A stretch of 64,000 nucleotides of DNA from Candidatus Methanimicrococcus odontotermitis (GCA_031286065.1 JAITUZ010000059.1:54837-118836); one strand, 5' to 3'. Positions 17,971 through 28,020 are shown, counted from the first letter of the stretch. Notes: a model not told the origin generated them from the letters alone. Numbers and translations are program-made.

Positions 17971-18537
17971 ATGAATGAAAAACTCAATTATGCGGATGAT
18001 TCTGCTAAAATAAAAAAAATGGTTTTCGCTTCTCTTTTCGCTGCTTTGATCGCTGTCGGCGCCTTCATCAAAATTCCGACATTTTTGGGCGTTCCGATCA
18101 CGCTTCAGACATTTTTTGTATTGCTGGCGGCGGTTATTCTCGGTAAAAATTGGGGAACTGTCAGCATTATTGTTTATCTGATTGTCGGCTTTGTCGGATT
18201 TCCGGTTTTTGCGGGCGGCAACAGCGGTTTCTCTATTCTCTTCGGTCCGACAGGCGGTTATCTTTATTCCTTTATCCTTGTCGTTTTCCTGGTCGGCTGG
18301 ATGAGCAATCTTGTCAGAAAGAAAACCCCCGCCGTCTTGTTCGGAATCGCGGCGTTTGGGAGCATCCTGATATTGCTGATCGGGTCAATCCATTTGAGTT
18401 TTTCATCCGGCATCTCCTTGTTGACGGCATTTGAAGGCGGATTTTTGCCATTTTTCCCCGGCGATATGCTGAAATCCGTCATGGTCGGGCTTGTCGCTCC
18501 GGCATTTATTAAAAAAGTCAATTTCGGCGATTTCTGA
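17971..18537 (+). CDS. bioY: BioY, biotin-binding S component of an ECF transporter
   Basis: 188 residues with about six membrane helices. The conserved BioY segments are present: PITLQTFFVLLAA (about residues 45-58), the glycine-rich VGFPVFAGGNSGFSILFGPTGGYL, and the end FLPFFPGDMLKSV. It binds biotin outside the cell and is energised by the ATPase and T component encoded next. The ATG at 17971, with GTGAT five bases upstream, is preferred over a TTG at 17953. It is the first gene of a bioY-ATPase-EcfT operon. Import suggests biotin auxotrophy, though synthesis genes could lie elsewhere. Confidence 0.93.
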   Translation: MNEKLNYADDSAKIKKMVFASLFAALIAVGAFIKIPTFLGVPITLQTFFVLLAAVILGKNWGTVSIIVYLIVGFVGFPVFAGGNSGFSILFGPTGGYLYSFILVVFLVGWMSNLVRKKTPAVLFGIAAFGSILILLIGSIHLSFSSGISLLTAFEGGFLPFFPGDMLKSVMVGLVAPAFIKKVNFGDF

Positions 18538-18572
18538 TAACAAATTCATATTCACTATAAATGAGGAAAAAA

Positions 18573-19448
18573 ATGAAAACAGATTTGAATCTCCCGCTCT
18601 CTCATGAAGCCGGCAGCGGCGATTCGTCAAACGAGCGCAGCGTTCTGTTTGAAGCGGCAGATCTCTCTTTCTCTTATCCAGGCGGTTCGCCCGTTTTGAA
18701 AAATATCAATCTGAAAATTTACAAAGGCGATTTTACAATTATCGTCGGTCTGAACGGGTCAGGCAAATCAACTTTCGCTTATCATTTAAACGGTCTCTAT
18801 CGGCCGACTTCCGGCAAAATGACGGTTTTGGGCAAAGACACAAAAGAGCGGAAACATCTTTCTCAAATCCGCCGGGAAGTCGGCATCGTTTTCCAAAATC
18901 CCTACACGCAGTTTGTCGGAAACACCGTTGAAGAAGACATCGCTTTCGGTCCCGAAAATTTAGGCTTGAGCCGCGAAGAAATCAAAAAACGCGTTTCCGC
19001 TGTTCTTAAGGCTGTTTCTCTGGAAGACCGCGCTTATCAAGATCCGTCATCGCTCAGCGGCGGAGAAGCGCAGGCCACAGCGATCGCGGGCGTTTTGGCA
19101 ATGGATCCCGAATGCATCGTTTTGGATGAAGTCACGTCCATGCTGGATATTGAGGCCGAAGACCGCGTCCTGGATCTGATTGACGGTCTTCGCGCCCGTG
19201 GAAAAACGCTTGTTTATATCAGTCACAATCCCAAAGATCTGCTGAAAGCGGACCGAATCATCGTCTTTGACAAAGGGGAAATTTCATTTGACGGCGGCCT
19301 CTGCGGTTATATCGCTTCCGGAAAATACCGCTTGCCGGATATGATTGAATTGCTCAGGCATCTTCGTGAAAACGGCATGGATATTTCCGAAACGATTTCA
19401 GACCCCAAAGAAGCCGCTGATGAAATCCTGAAACAAATACGTTCATAA
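18573..19448 (+). CDS. bioM: ECF transporter ATPase (biotin uptake)
   Basis: 291 residues. It shows Walker A GLNGSGKST, the Q-loop VFQNP, signature SLSGGEAQ, Walker B CIVLDEVTSMLD and an H-loop ISHN, all features of cobalt/ECF-type ABC ATPases. The domain begins at about residue 26 after a polar leader. The second ATG (18573) is chosen because GAGG lies just before it; an ATG at 18561 would put that GAGG inside the gene. Flanked by bioY and the T component, it most likely forms the ATPase of the biotin module; it could also serve other S components. It ends in TAA. Confidence 0.92.
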   Translation: MKTDLNLPLSHEAGSGDSSNERSVLFEAADLSFSYPGGSPVLKNINLKIYKGDFTIIVGLNGSGKSTFAYHLNGLYRPTSGKMTVLGKDTKERKHLSQIRREVGIVFQNPYTQFVGNTVEEDIAFGPENLGLSREEIKKRVSAVLKAVSLEDRAYQDPSSLSGGEAQATAIAGVLAMDPECIVLDEVTSMLDIEAEDRVLDLIDGLRARGKTLVYISHNPKDLLKADRIIVFDKGEISFDGGLCGYIASGKYRLPDMIELLRHLRENGMDISETISDPKEAADEILKQIRS

Positions 19449-19476
19449 CAATTCGACAACGACACGGCAGATAACT

Positions 19477-20655
19477 ATGCATAAACAGTTCTTGGTTTAT
19501 GTTGACGGCAAATCATTTTTGCACAAATTAGACCCGCGGACAAAGATAGCTGCGCTGATGGCGCTGGGTCTTGTCATCTTCAACACAAACAGCATGTGGA
19601 GTTTAATCTCTTTTCTCTTTCTGTTTCTCTTTGCCGCGTCCGTTGTCCGCGTTTCACTCAAAAAACTCTTTTTATCCGTCAAACCGATGGCTTTTTTCAT
19701 CGCGATCATCTTTTTGCTTCATTTCATTTTCATGCCGGCGCCGGTTTTTCTGGACGCGGCGATATCCGTCAAATTGATTGATGATCAAATCTATCACTTT
19801 AATGATCGATTAAACACTTCCGAAATCTATGTCTCATATCATTTTGTCCCGAATTCTGAGTTTTTTTTTCCTTCCGATGCCGATTCCTCGGAAGGGCTGA
19901 ATGATCCCTATTTGATTTTTGTCGAAGGACCGCCCGTTCCCGCGGATTCGGAGGCGCAGAACGCTCATTTCTTAATCGGTCATTTCCGGATTGAAAGACT
20001 TCCGCCGGACCAACTTCCCGAGGAGAGGTTTCGAGAACTCTCAATTGAGCTCGGATCCATCGAATCGGAAACAGACGATTTGGTTTATTTGAAGCCGACT
20101 GTTTATCAAATCAATGTCGCGCCCGAAAAAAGCTTTTTGATCTATCCGAGTCCGTTCAGTTTCATCGCTGGCATCTGCGCCGCGTTAAAATTCGTTTTGT
20201 TGATTCTGTTCGCGTCGTTAATGGCGGCGACAACAAAGCAGTCGGCTTTGATTCAGGGAATCGAGCGTTTTGTCCGGCCGATTCCTTTGAAATGGGCCGG
20301 CATAACATCTTATGATTTGGCGCTCATGGCGTTTCTGACGATTCGGTTCATTCCGCTTCTGACGTTTACGGCATCTCAAATCAAAGCCGCGTCGCAGTCG
20401 CGCGCTTTCCGCCCGTCCAAAAACACATTCCGCTCTGTTAAAATCATCTCAACGGCTTTGATTCATTCGATTCTCCGATTCGCGGACGATGTTTCAAGAG
20501 CCATGCTGAACAGAGGATATACCGGCGTCGGCAAGACATCTATGAATGAACTGAAATTCCGAAAAAGAGACGCCATTTTCTTCTGTTTGTTTTTCATACT
20601 GCTTTTCATTATCATGATTATCAGCCGGATTCCGTCTTTTATCTCCGTCGGCTGA
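19477..20655 (+). CDS. bioN: ECF transporter T component with a large insertion
   Basis: 392 residues, well above the usual 250-280 for EcfT/BioN. The N-terminal helices and DPRTKI start are typical, and the C-terminal part has the coupling-helix motifs QIKAASQSRAF and SRAMLNRGYTG that contact the ATPases. Between roughly residues 90 and 210 lies a hydrophilic, acidic stretch (such as PSDADSSEGLNDP) with no counterpart in ordinary T proteins, placed between membrane helices. Its side of the membrane cannot be fixed from sequence alone. It is the third gene of the biotin-uptake operon and ends in TGA. Confidence 0.88.
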   Translation: MHKQFLVYVDGKSFLHKLDPRTKIAALMALGLVIFNTNSMWSLISFLFLFLFAASVVRVSLKKLFLSVKPMAFFIAIIFLLHFIFMPAPVFLDAAISVKLIDDQIYHFNDRLNTSEIYVSYHFVPNSEFFFPSDADSSEGLNDPYLIFVEGPPVPADSEAQNAHFLIGHFRIERLPPDQLPEERFRELSIELGSIESETDDLVYLKPTVYQINVAPEKSFLIYPSPFSFIAGICAALKFVLLILFASLMAATTKQSALIQGIERFVRPIPLKWAGITSYDLALMAFLTIRFIPLLTFTASQIKAASQSRAFRPSKNTFRSVKIISTALIHSILRFADDVSRAMLNRGYTGVGKTSMNELKFRKRDAIFFCLFFILLFIIMIISRIPSFISVG

Positions 20656-20839
20656 ATTCTGATCGGCATATGCCGTCGCCATCGGCACCGTGACTTCAAA
20701 AAAATGAATCCTTTAAGTATCTTTTTGATACCCTTCTGTTTTATAGAATCACGGCAAAGAATGAATCATAAAAACGGTTTGAGAATCTTTTTATTCCTCA
20801 AATCATATTTAGAATTAATTTGTATATGGAGTCAAAACG

Positions 20840-21595
20840 ATGCTTCAAATTGAAGATTTACAGGTTGAGGTCGCCGGGCGGCCGCTTCTTAAAAATGTGT
20901 CGCTGACCGTGGAAAAAGGCGAAACGACGATTTTATTCGGTCCCAACGGCGCCGGAAAATCCGCGCTTTTGAGTACGATCATGGGTTTTTCCAATTTTAA
21001 AGTGACTTCCGGTAAAATTTATTTTAAAGGCAAAGACATCACGGACGCGCCGATCAACGAGCGCGCGAAAATGGGCATCGGCATCATGTCGCAGCGCCCG
21101 CCCAATATCGCAGGCGTCAAGCTGCGCGATTTGCTGGAAATCGAAACGCATAAAAAGCTTTTGAACTTGGAAGAACTGGCGCGCAGCATTGATATGGAAC
21201 GCTTCTTGGGCCGCGACATCAATGTCGGTTTCTCCGGCGGCGAAATCAAACGATCAGAACTTCTTCAGCTCAGCGTTCAGCGCCCCGATTTTTATCTGCT
21301 GGACGAGCCTGAATCCGGTGTCGATCCCGTGAATATGGCTCAAGTCGGCAATATGATCAAAAAGCTGATCTGCAGCAAAAAATCATGCTCTCCGAACGAT
21401 CCTGAAAGAAAATCATCGCTTGTGATTACGCACACCGGTGAGATTTTAGATTATCTGGATGCCGACAAAGCGTACATTCTGTGCGGCGGAACGGTGATGT
21501 GTTCCGGAAATCCAAATCGTCTGCTCAATGAAATCAAGACGCAGGGCTATGACGAATGCATTCGCTGCAAGCTGAATCTTCAGCAGCTGAAGTGA
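20840..21595 (+). CDS. sufC: SufC-like ABC ATPase for Fe-S cluster assembly
   Basis: 251 residues. It has Walker A GPNGAGKSA, the Q-loop IMSQRPPNIAGV, the SufC-type signature GFSGGEIKRSELLQL, Walker B YLLDEPESGVDPVN, and ITHTGEILDYL as H-loop. SufC powers the SufB scaffold of the SUF system. A short insert with KKSCSPNDPERKS between Walker B and the H-loop, and a C-terminal CIRCKL pair, are seen in the methanogen form. The gene ends 10 bases before the sufB ATG, so the two form an operon. Confidence 0.92.
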   Translation: MLQIEDLQVEVAGRPLLKNVSLTVEKGETTILFGPNGAGKSALLSTIMGFSNFKVTSGKIYFKGKDITDAPINERAKMGIGIMSQRPPNIAGVKLRDLLEIETHKKLLNLEELARSIDMERFLGRDINVGFSGGEIKRSELLQLSVQRPDFYLLDEPESGVDPVNMAQVGNMIKKLICSKKSCSPNDPERKSSLVITHTGEILDYLDADKAYILCGGTVMCSGNPNRLLNEIKTQGYDECIRCKLNLQQLK

Positions 21596-21605
21596 GGTGG
21601 AAAAA

Positions 21606-22838
21606 ATGGCAGAAAATAAAACCAATGCAAAAGAGACAGAAGCGGCGCAGCGCGTCCAAAAATCCTTGGACAAAGAAGCCATATACGGCGGTCACGTGGA
21701 TTTAAAGCTTTATCATATTCCGGATGAGTCTCTTCAAGTTAAAAAAATGACGGATTTGGATTCCATGATCAAATCGTCTTTGTCGAATGTCGGCATTTCC
21801 GCTGACGGTGATGCCGGCGGCAATTTTTTGATGTTTAACAACAAAGTTTCTCACCGTTCTTCTTCTCAAGACGGTTTAGAAATCATGTCTGTCAAAGAAG
21901 CCCGCGAAAAATACAGCTGGCTGGAAGATTACTGGTGGAAGCTCGTAAATCCTGAAACCGACAAATACACGGCGGAGAGCTATTTGGAAGAGTCGGACGG
22001 GTATTTCATCCGCGTTCTTCCGGGCGTGAAAGTGACGGCTCCCGTCCAATCCTGTCTGATGATCGGGTCTGACCAAGCGCTTCAGACGGTGCATAATATC
22101 ATCATCGTTGAAGAGGGCGCCGAGCTTGAAGTGGTGACCGGCTGCCTGACGCACGATGATGTCAAACGCGCGCTGCACATCGGCGTTTCTGAGATGTATG
22201 TCAAAAAGAACGGCAAGCTGACGTTTTCTATGATTCATGATTGGGACGAATCGGTCGAAGTCCGCCCGAGGACGGGAATCCGTATTGAAGAAGGCGGTCT
22301 TTTGAACAACAATTATGTCTGTCTGAAGCCGGCCAAATCCATTCAAACGAACCCGTCCGCCTATTTGGAAGGCGAAGGCGCGACCGCTTATTTCAACACG
22401 ATCGCCGTCGCGCACCCCGGATCTGTTTTGGATATGGGCAGCCGTGTTTTCTTAAACGCGCCGCGCACCAAAACCGAAATCATCTCGCGGACAATTACAA
22501 TCGGCGGCGAAGTGATTTCGCGCGGCGATATCGTCGGAAACGCGCCGCAGGTTTACGGACATTTGGAATGCAACGGTCTCGTTCTCAGTGAAAACGGTTC
22601 TCAAAAAGCCATCCCCGCACTTGAAGCGAACGCGATGGATGTCGAAATGACGCATGAAGCGGCTATCGGCAGAATCGCCCGTGATCAGGTGGAATATCTC
22701 ATGACGCGCGGATTGGACGAAAATGAAGCGACAAGCCTGATCGTCCGCGGTTTCCTGAGCGCCGGAATCGAAGGCATTCCCGAAATTTTAAAAGAAGATA
22801 TTGATGAAATCATTCAAAAAACGGCGGACGCTTCTTAA
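21606..22838 (+). CDS. sufB: SufB/SufD-like Fe-S scaffold protein
   Basis: 410 residues from the ATG at 21606 with GAGGTGG upstream; a GTG at 21597 is less likely. A beta-helix core with EEGAELEVVTGCLTHDD, the ISRTITIGGEVISRG block and the C-terminal GRIARDQVEYLMTRGLDENEATSLIVRGFL are typical of the SufBD family. With SufC it builds Fe-S clusters, of which methanogens need many. Archaea often have only this single SufB-type subunit. It ends in TAA. Confidence 0.93.
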   Translation: MAENKTNAKETEAAQRVQKSLDKEAIYGGHVDLKLYHIPDESLQVKKMTDLDSMIKSSLSNVGISADGDAGGNFLMFNNKVSHRSSSQDGLEIMSVKEAREKYSWLEDYWWKLVNPETDKYTAESYLEESDGYFIRVLPGVKVTAPVQSCLMIGSDQALQTVHNIIIVEEGAELEVVTGCLTHDDVKRALHIGVSEMYVKKNGKLTFSMIHDWDESVEVRPRTGIRIEEGGLLNNNYVCLKPAKSIQTNPSAYLEGEGATAYFNTIAVAHPGSVLDMGSRVFLNAPRTKTEIISRTITIGGEVISRGDIVGNAPQVYGHLECNGLVLSENGSQKAIPALEANAMDVEMTHEAAIGRIARDQVEYLMTRGLDENEATSLIVRGFLSAGIEGIPEILKEDIDEIIQKTADAS

Positions 22839-22861
22839 TTTTTTGAATAAATGTTAAGAAG

Positions 22862-23068
22862 ATGATTGAAATCCTCTCTCTTTTCTCTCACATCTCTGCA
22901 GGAGGGGATAGCGGGTCACCAATATTTGTAATAAGAGATGATGGGAAAGCCTATTTAGTAGGTGTTCTCCATGGCGGAACTTGGAAATTTAATGAAGAGG
23001 GCTATACTCTCTTTACGCCAAATGGAGAAATTATGGAAAGACTTGGAGTTACTCCGCTAATGATGTAA
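22862..23068 (+). pseudogene. C-terminal fragment of a trypsin-like serine protease
   Basis: 68 codons. GGDSGSP is the active-site serine motif of chymotrypsin-fold proteases, followed by LVGVLHGGT, which fits the last strands of that fold. The His and Asp of the triad are absent and nothing upstream in any frame supplies them. The fragment begins right after sufB and lies 16 bases before a lipoprotein gene. It is probably a remnant of a transferred protease gene. Confidence 0.55.
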
Positions 23069-23084
23069 AAGTAAAAAGACAATC

Positions 23085-23885
23085 ATGTCAAATCAATTCA
23101 ATTTATTTTTATTAACATTGATAATCAGCGCAGCGTTATTTTCTGCCGGATGTTTGACAGAGAATCAAACTGACGAAGAGGAACAAACACTTGTTTCCCG
23201 AGAATTCCGATTAGCTCAAATAGCCGGCGGCAGCGATTTGAGATTCAGTTATAGTGAAGATACCGCAATTGAAAAATGGTCACTTGAAATGAAACCGGAA
23301 GAACTCATTGATTATGAAGATATCGGACCAATCATACCGGAATCCCCCAAATTTAACGGGTCAACATCGGGAACTCATTTGTGGGAATTTGACAGATACG
23401 GTAAAGGAAGCGGAATCGTTGAATTAGACTTTAAACTGCGGAACGTATCGGATAATTCAATAAAAGAACAATTCATTTATCATTTAAATGTCGGCGAAAA
23501 CAATCGGACAATAAAAATGATTGCAGCCCGACAATTGGAAACATCCGATAATCCCCTGGAAACAGGATTGAAAATTGAAGAAAATAAAACCGCTGACATG
23601 ACATTTCACGAATCGGTTGAGCCGGCCGAAAAATGGACTTTAGAAACGGTTGAATACGGCGGAAAACTGAATACGGCAAATGAAAATATATCCATTTCAG
23701 AAACGGATGACATCCCTATTCACAATTGGAAATTTGAAGGAGAAAAACAGGGAAGCGTTCGATTAACTTATCAAGCCGAAATCTCTGAAAATGCAGTAAA
23801 GGAAATTCATTATGACATGTATGTCAATGAAGACATGACGATTGAAATCGTAAATGTCGAATACAATACATACAGGTTTGATTAA
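23085..23885 (+). CDS. Lipoprotein with two similar beta domains, possibly chagasin-like
   Basis: 266 residues. Signal and lipobox are LFSAGC, with the lipidated Cys at about residue 23, so it is anchored outside the membrane. Two domains of about 115 residues each show the same order: a FSYSEDTAIEKWSLE-type start (second copy MTFHESVEPAEKWTLE), a short loop, an H-W-F strand (THLWEF, IHNWKF), then G-G-V-L and a Y-L-NV end. That layout recalls the I42/chagasin protease inhibitors, though key loops are degenerate. The adjacent serine-protease fragment makes a protease-linked role tempting but unproven. It ends in TAA. Confidence 0.6.
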   Translation: MSNQFNLFLLTLIISAALFSAGCLTENQTDEEEQTLVSREFRLAQIAGGSDLRFSYSEDTAIEKWSLEMKPEELIDYEDIGPIIPESPKFNGSTSGTHLWEFDRYGKGSGIVELDFKLRNVSDNSIKEQFIYHLNVGENNRTIKMIAARQLETSDNPLETGLKIEENKTADMTFHESVEPAEKWTLETVEYGGKLNTANENISISETDDIPIHNWKFEGEKQGSVRLTYQAEISENAVKEIHYDMYVNEDMTIEIVNVEYNTYRFD

Positions 23886-24053
23886 TCAGACCGCATTTTA
23901 AATATTTCTGTTTTACACCTGTCCTTTTCCGCTTTCATTTACTGCCGCTGCGGCCGCCCGGCGCGTGAACCGCTTCAATTTAAAAAAGATTGAAAAATGA
24001 CGGCGGTTTTTAACAATTTGTTTTAATTCGTTTTTAAACCCAAATCCCAATGC

Positions 24054-24503
24054 TTAAGATTCTTCTTTTTCTCTTTTCTCTCTTAATTTTTCATTTCGGT
24101 CGGCGCGTTCTTTTTCTTTTTCCATGCGTTTTTTATCGGCCATTTGCTGTTCATAGAGCTCTTTTTTTTCTTCATTCGTCAGAACAATATCTGTTTGACC
24201 GATAAATCGATTCAGTGCGTTCGCTGTCGTAAATACGTTTTCGCGCGCGCCTTTTTGGTTCAGCATCAGGCCGAGAAAGATCAGACCCAATCCGAGAAGC
24301 TGCATGGCCAGAATCGAAAAAATGCCGATCAGCACGACGGATGACGCGACGATTCCTTTAAACGCGCCTTTTCTGTATGAAACGTATCCGGTCCTTCTGA
24401 AAATACGCATGTCCCGGAAAGTTAAAAATAAAATCGTTAAATAGGCGAAGACGCCGATTCCGATATACATGAGCGTCCAAATATCTGTATCTCCCAATGC
24501 CAT
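24054..24503 (-). CDS. Conserved-looking membrane protein with a charged C-terminal tail
   Basis: 149 residues. Three hydrophobic helices (about residues 10-28, 50-66 and 67-80) precede a polar region and a very charged tail rich in K, E and R (MADKKRMEKEKERADRNEK), probably a cytoplasmic coiled coil. I do not recognise a function. It is transcribed convergently with the lipoprotein gene and divergently from the CorC-like gene. It ends in TAA. Confidence 0.7.
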   Translation of the reverse strand: MALGDTDIWTLMYIGIGVFAYLTILFLTFRDMRIFRRTGYVSYRKGAFKGIVASSVVLIGIFSILAMQLLGLGLIFLGLMLNQKGARENVFTTANALNRFIGQTDIVLTNEEKKELYEQQMADKKRMEKEKERADRNEKLREKREKEES

Positions 24504-24705
24504 ATTCTTTCCCTTGTGTGTTTAAACAGTTTTGTAAAAAGTAAATTAAAACCGTTTTGCTTCTATTAAAACATGGTGCAGATTTGATTCAATTATTTAT
24601 TTATATTGAATGCCTTTTATCTTAAGGTGACTGTCGAATACCTTTTCGATTCGTTTATCAAAACAAATATTTGCATCGGAAACTTTTTTAAAGAGTGCGT
24701 TCACT

Positions 24706-25971
24706 ATGGAAATTTCTTTGACATTTTGGTATGTCTTACTGTTTATTCTGCTGGTGCTCTCCGCTTTTTTTTCAGCGACGGAAACCGCTTATTCTACAAT
24801 AAACAGACTTCGTCTGAAATCAATGGCAGAAAGCGGCAATCTGTCGGCGAAGCGCGTTTTAAAAATAACGGAAGATTATGATAAGTTCATTTCAACCGTT
24901 TTAATCGGCAACAACATCGTCAATATCGGGGCTTCTTCCATTGCGGCCCTTCTCTTTGCGCGTCTGTTCCCGGATGAGTTGGCGGCCGCCGTTTCAACGG
25001 CTGTTGTGACAATCGTTGTTTTGATTTTCGGCGAAACGCTTCCAAAAAGCATTGCAAAAGCCAATGCCGATAAATACGCGCTGGGCGCGTCAGGGGCCGT
25101 CGGCGCCGTCATGATCATTTTTTCACCGGCCGCTTTTGTTTTGGTTCAATTGATCAATCTGTTCAGCCGGAAAAAAGAAACAGAGGCACCGTCCATGACG
25201 GAAAGCGAATTAAAATATATCGTGGAAGCGATCGAAGAAGAAGGCATCTTAGAAGAAAATGAAAGTGAACTTGTTCAGTCCGCGCTGGATTTCGATGAGA
25301 CGACCGTTCAGGAAATCATGACGCCGCGCTCAGATATCGCGGCGATCAATATTGATGATGATATGGATTCTATTTTGAAGACGATTATAGACAAAGGCTA
25401 TACGCGGCTGCCCGTTTACAAAGACAGTTTGGATAATATTCGCGGCGTTATTAATGTCAAAGACGTTCTCGTCCGAATCGCGACGCATCGGAGATTTAAT
25501 ATCCGGGCTATGATCAAGCCGGCGACTTTCGCTTATGTGACCATGAACATTTCTCCGCTCCTCAATGAAATGCGCGCGGCGAAGTCTCATCTTGCGGTCG
25601 TCGTTGACGATTACGGAAGTACAAAAGGAATTGTCACGATGGAAGATATTTTAGAGGAGCTCGTGGGTGAAATTTGGGACGAGTACGATGAAATCGTTAA
25701 GGAAATCATTGAGACGGACGACGGGGGTTTTGAGGTCAGCGGCAACATGAACATTGATGATTTATTTGATTATTTGGACGCCGATAATCGTGATTTTGAG
25801 TGTGATTACAATACGGCCGGCGGCTGGGCGTTGGATGTTTTTGAGCGGATCCCCAAAACGGGCGAAGTTTTCACTTACAAAAATCTGAGAGTGACGGTTT
25901 TAGAAGCGGACGAGCAGCGCGTTACAAAACTTAAAATTGAAAAAACGGCTGAGTCGCTGTCGGATGAATAA
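24706..25971 (+). CDS. CNNM/CorC-type membrane protein with CBS pair (HlyC/CorC family)
   Basis: 421 residues. The N-terminal DUF21/CNNM domain has four membrane helices with FFSATETAYSTINRLRL and FGETLPKSIAKANADKYAL (residues 1-150). Two CBS domains follow, with the characteristic VQEIMTPRSDIAAI and GYTRLPVYKDSLDNIRGVINVKD. A C-terminal CorC_HlyC domain has DYNTAGGWALDVFERIP. The family is linked to Mg2+/Na+ transport; the CBS pair probably senses adenine nucleotides. It ends in TAA. Confidence 0.93.
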   Translation: MEISLTFWYVLLFILLVLSAFFSATETAYSTINRLRLKSMAESGNLSAKRVLKITEDYDKFISTVLIGNNIVNIGASSIAALLFARLFPDELAAAVSTAVVTIVVLIFGETLPKSIAKANADKYALGASGAVGAVMIIFSPAAFVLVQLINLFSRKKETEAPSMTESELKYIVEAIEEEGILEENESELVQSALDFDETTVQEIMTPRSDIAAINIDDDMDSILKTIIDKGYTRLPVYKDSLDNIRGVINVKDVLVRIATHRRFNIRAMIKPATFAYVTMNISPLLNEMRAAKSHLAVVVDDYGSTKGIVTMEDILEELVGEIWDEYDEIVKEIIETDDGGFEVSGNMNIDDLFDYLDADNRDFECDYNTAGGWALDVFERIPKTGEVFTYKNLRVTVLEADEQRVTKLKIEKTAESLSDE

Positions 25972-26110
25972 ACGAAATGCGGCATTGAGGAAAAAGCGGA
26001 AGAAACAGAAAACAGATCTGTAATGTTTGTGAATTTTTGTTTTTCTCTTCCTGCCATCGCTTCTTTTTCTCTCTCCTGTTCCTCTTTTTGAAAAAAATTA
26101 AGGGAAACTC

Positions 26111-26118
26111 TTATATAG
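26111..26118 (+). promoter_or_regulatory. Probable TATA box of the thermosome gene
   Basis: TTATATAG lies about 200 bases upstream of the thermosome ATG, which would give a leader of around 175 bases. The assignment is by sequence only. The rest of 25972-26315 holds no gene. Confidence 0.45.
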
Positions 26119-26315
26119 AAGCGTTTACATTAGTTTAATTCCAAATCGGAGTTGCAGATGCACAAAGCAGCCTCTCTCGATTATGATTTTATGTCGGCTG
26201 TTTTGTGAAATATTATCATTTCGTTTTTCAGCTTGTCTGAAATCCGTTTGTGTAATACTTATTTGTCAATCTGACAGTCATTTTATAAAACTTATCAAAG
26301 GAGGATTCAGTAATT

Positions 26316-27941
26316 ATGTCCGGACAACCTATCTTTATTTTAAATGAAGGCAGCAGAAGAACCAGAGGTTCTGATGCCCAAAATAATAATATCATGGCAG
26401 CTAAAGCGGTCGCCGAAGCGGTCAGAACGACGCTCGGCCCCAAAGGCATGGACAAGATGCTTGTCGATTCCATGGGCGATGTCATTATTACAAATGACGG
26501 CGCGGCAATTTTAAGAGAAATGGATATCGAACACCCCGCGGCGAAAATGATTGTCGAAATTTCCAAGACCCAAGACGCCGAAGTCGGTGACGGAACAACC
26601 ACCGCGGCCGTTTTGGCAGGCGAACTTTTGGCAAACGCCGAAGATCTTTTGGAAGACGGCATCCACCCGACACTTATTTCTGCCGGCTACCGTTTGGCGT
26701 CTGAAAAAGCGCAGGAAATCGTTAAATCCATCGCTATAAACGCGTCCGTTGATGATGTCGCGACTCTGAAAAAGATCGCCGCAACCGCAATCACCGGCAA
26801 AGGCGCTGAAATGCACAAAGAGAAACTTTCCGACTTAACGGTCGAAGCGGTCCGCTCCATCACAAAGACCGACGCTCACGGCAAAATCGTTGCCGATACC
26901 GACAAAATCAAAGTCGAAAAGCGTGCCGGCGGTAGCATTGAAGATTCCATTCTGATTGACGGCGTGATTATTGACAAAGAGCGCGTTCATCCGAACATGC
27001 CGACAAGTATCAAAGACGCCAAAATCCTTCTTCTCGGCGCGGCAATCGAATACAAGAAAACGGAAACCAAATCCGAAATCAAAATTACTTCTCCGGACCA
27101 AATGCTCAGCTTCATCGAAAAGGAAGAAGCCATGCTGAAAGAAATGATCAACAAGGTCCTCGCTTCCGGCGCAAGCGTTATTTTCTGTCAGAAAGGCATT
27201 GATGATCTCGCTCAGTATTATTTGGCGAAAGCCGGCATTTTGGCGGCCCGCCGCATCAAACAGAGCGACATGACGCGCCTCTCTGAAGCGACCAACGCCA
27301 AAATTCTGACGAGCATTGATGAAATCAAAGCTGAAGACCTCGGCTCGGCCAAACTCGTCGAAGAAAAAGAAACTACCGGCTCCAAGATGATTTACGTCAC
27401 AGGCTGCTCGGGCACGAAAACAGTTTCTCTTTTCCTCCGCGGCGGAACCGAACACGTTGTTGACGCGCTGGACCGCGCTATTGAAGACGCGATTCGTGTC
27501 GTCGGCGTCGCCATCGAAGACCAAAAAGTCGTTGTCGGCGGCGGTTCTCCTGAAATCGAAATTTCTCTTCGCCTTCAGGAATACGCGGCGACGCTTTCCG
27601 GAAGGGAACAGCTCGCTGTTTCCAAATTCGCGTCCGCGCTTGAAATCATTCCGCAGACTCTTGCCGAAAACGCCGGTCTTGACCCGATCAACATGCTTGC
27701 CGAAATGAAAGCGCAGCACGAGAAAGGCAACAAGAACGTCGGGCTCAATGTTTATGAAGGCAAAGTCGAGGATATGTATGAAAACAATGTTCTTGAGCCT
27801 TTGAGAATTAAAACGCAGGCCATCAATGCCGCCACAGAGTCAACAATCATGATTCTTCGAATCGATGACGTGATCGCGTCCGCGAAAGCCGCGCCGATGC
27901 CTCCGGGCGGAATGGGCGGAATGCCTCCCGGCATGATGTGA
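26316..27941 (+). CDS. Thermosome subunit (group II chaperonin)
   Basis: 541 residues. The ATPase motifs [33 protein letters not shown] and [13 protein letters not shown] are all present, and the C-terminus is the Gly/Met-rich tail [13 protein letters not shown] seen in archaeal thermosomes. It forms the double-ring folding chaperonin of the cytoplasm. A strong AGGAGGATT site precedes the ATG. Long open frames on the opposite strand are shadows of its codon bias. Two hairpins follow at 27949 and 28021. It ends in TGA. Confidence 0.97.
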   Translation: MSGQPIFILNEGSRRTRGSDAQNNNIMAAKAVAEAVRTTLGPKGMDKMLVDSMGDVIITNDGAAILREMDIEHPAAKMIVEISKTQDAEVGDGTTTAAVLAGELLANAEDLLEDGIHPTLISAGYRLASEKAQEIVKSIAINASVDDVATLKKIAATAITGKGAEMHKEKLSDLTVEAVRSITKTDAHGKIVADTDKIKVEKRAGGSIEDSILIDGVIIDKERVHPNMPTSIKDAKILLLGAAIEYKKTETKSEIKITSPDQMLSFIEKEEAMLKEMINKVLASGASVIFCQKGIDDLAQYYLAKAGILAARRIKQSDMTRLSEATNAKILTSIDEIKAEDLGSAKLVEEKETTGSKMIYVTGCSGTKTVSLFLRGGTEHVVDALDRAIEDAIRVVGVAIEDQKVVVGGGSPEIEISLRLQEYAATLSGREQLAVSKFASALEIIPQTLAENAGLDPINMLAEMKAQHEKGNKNVGLNVYEGKVEDMYENNVLEPLRIKTQAINAATESTIMILRIDDVIASAKAAPMPPGGMGGMPPGMM

Positions 27942-27948
27942 TGTCAAA

Positions 27949-27977
27949 AAATTTTGTTCGCTTCGCTCACAAAATTT
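27949..27977 (+). terminator. Hairpin with TCGCTTCGCTC loop downstream of the thermosome gene
   Basis: AAATTTTGT pairs perfectly with ACAAAATTT around TCGCTTCGCTC. The reverse-complement loop recurs in the hairpin at 62635-62663 with different stem arms. Confidence 0.6.
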
Positions 27978-28020
27978 CACCGGCGGCAGAAGTTTATGCT
28001 TTTCAGCAGGTGTTTGCAGG

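Noticed and set aside
26835..27719. Long minus-strand ORF opposite the thermosome gene
   Set aside because: Shadow frame of a highly expressed gene; low-complexity Phe/Asn/Arg-rich translation and no initiation signals.
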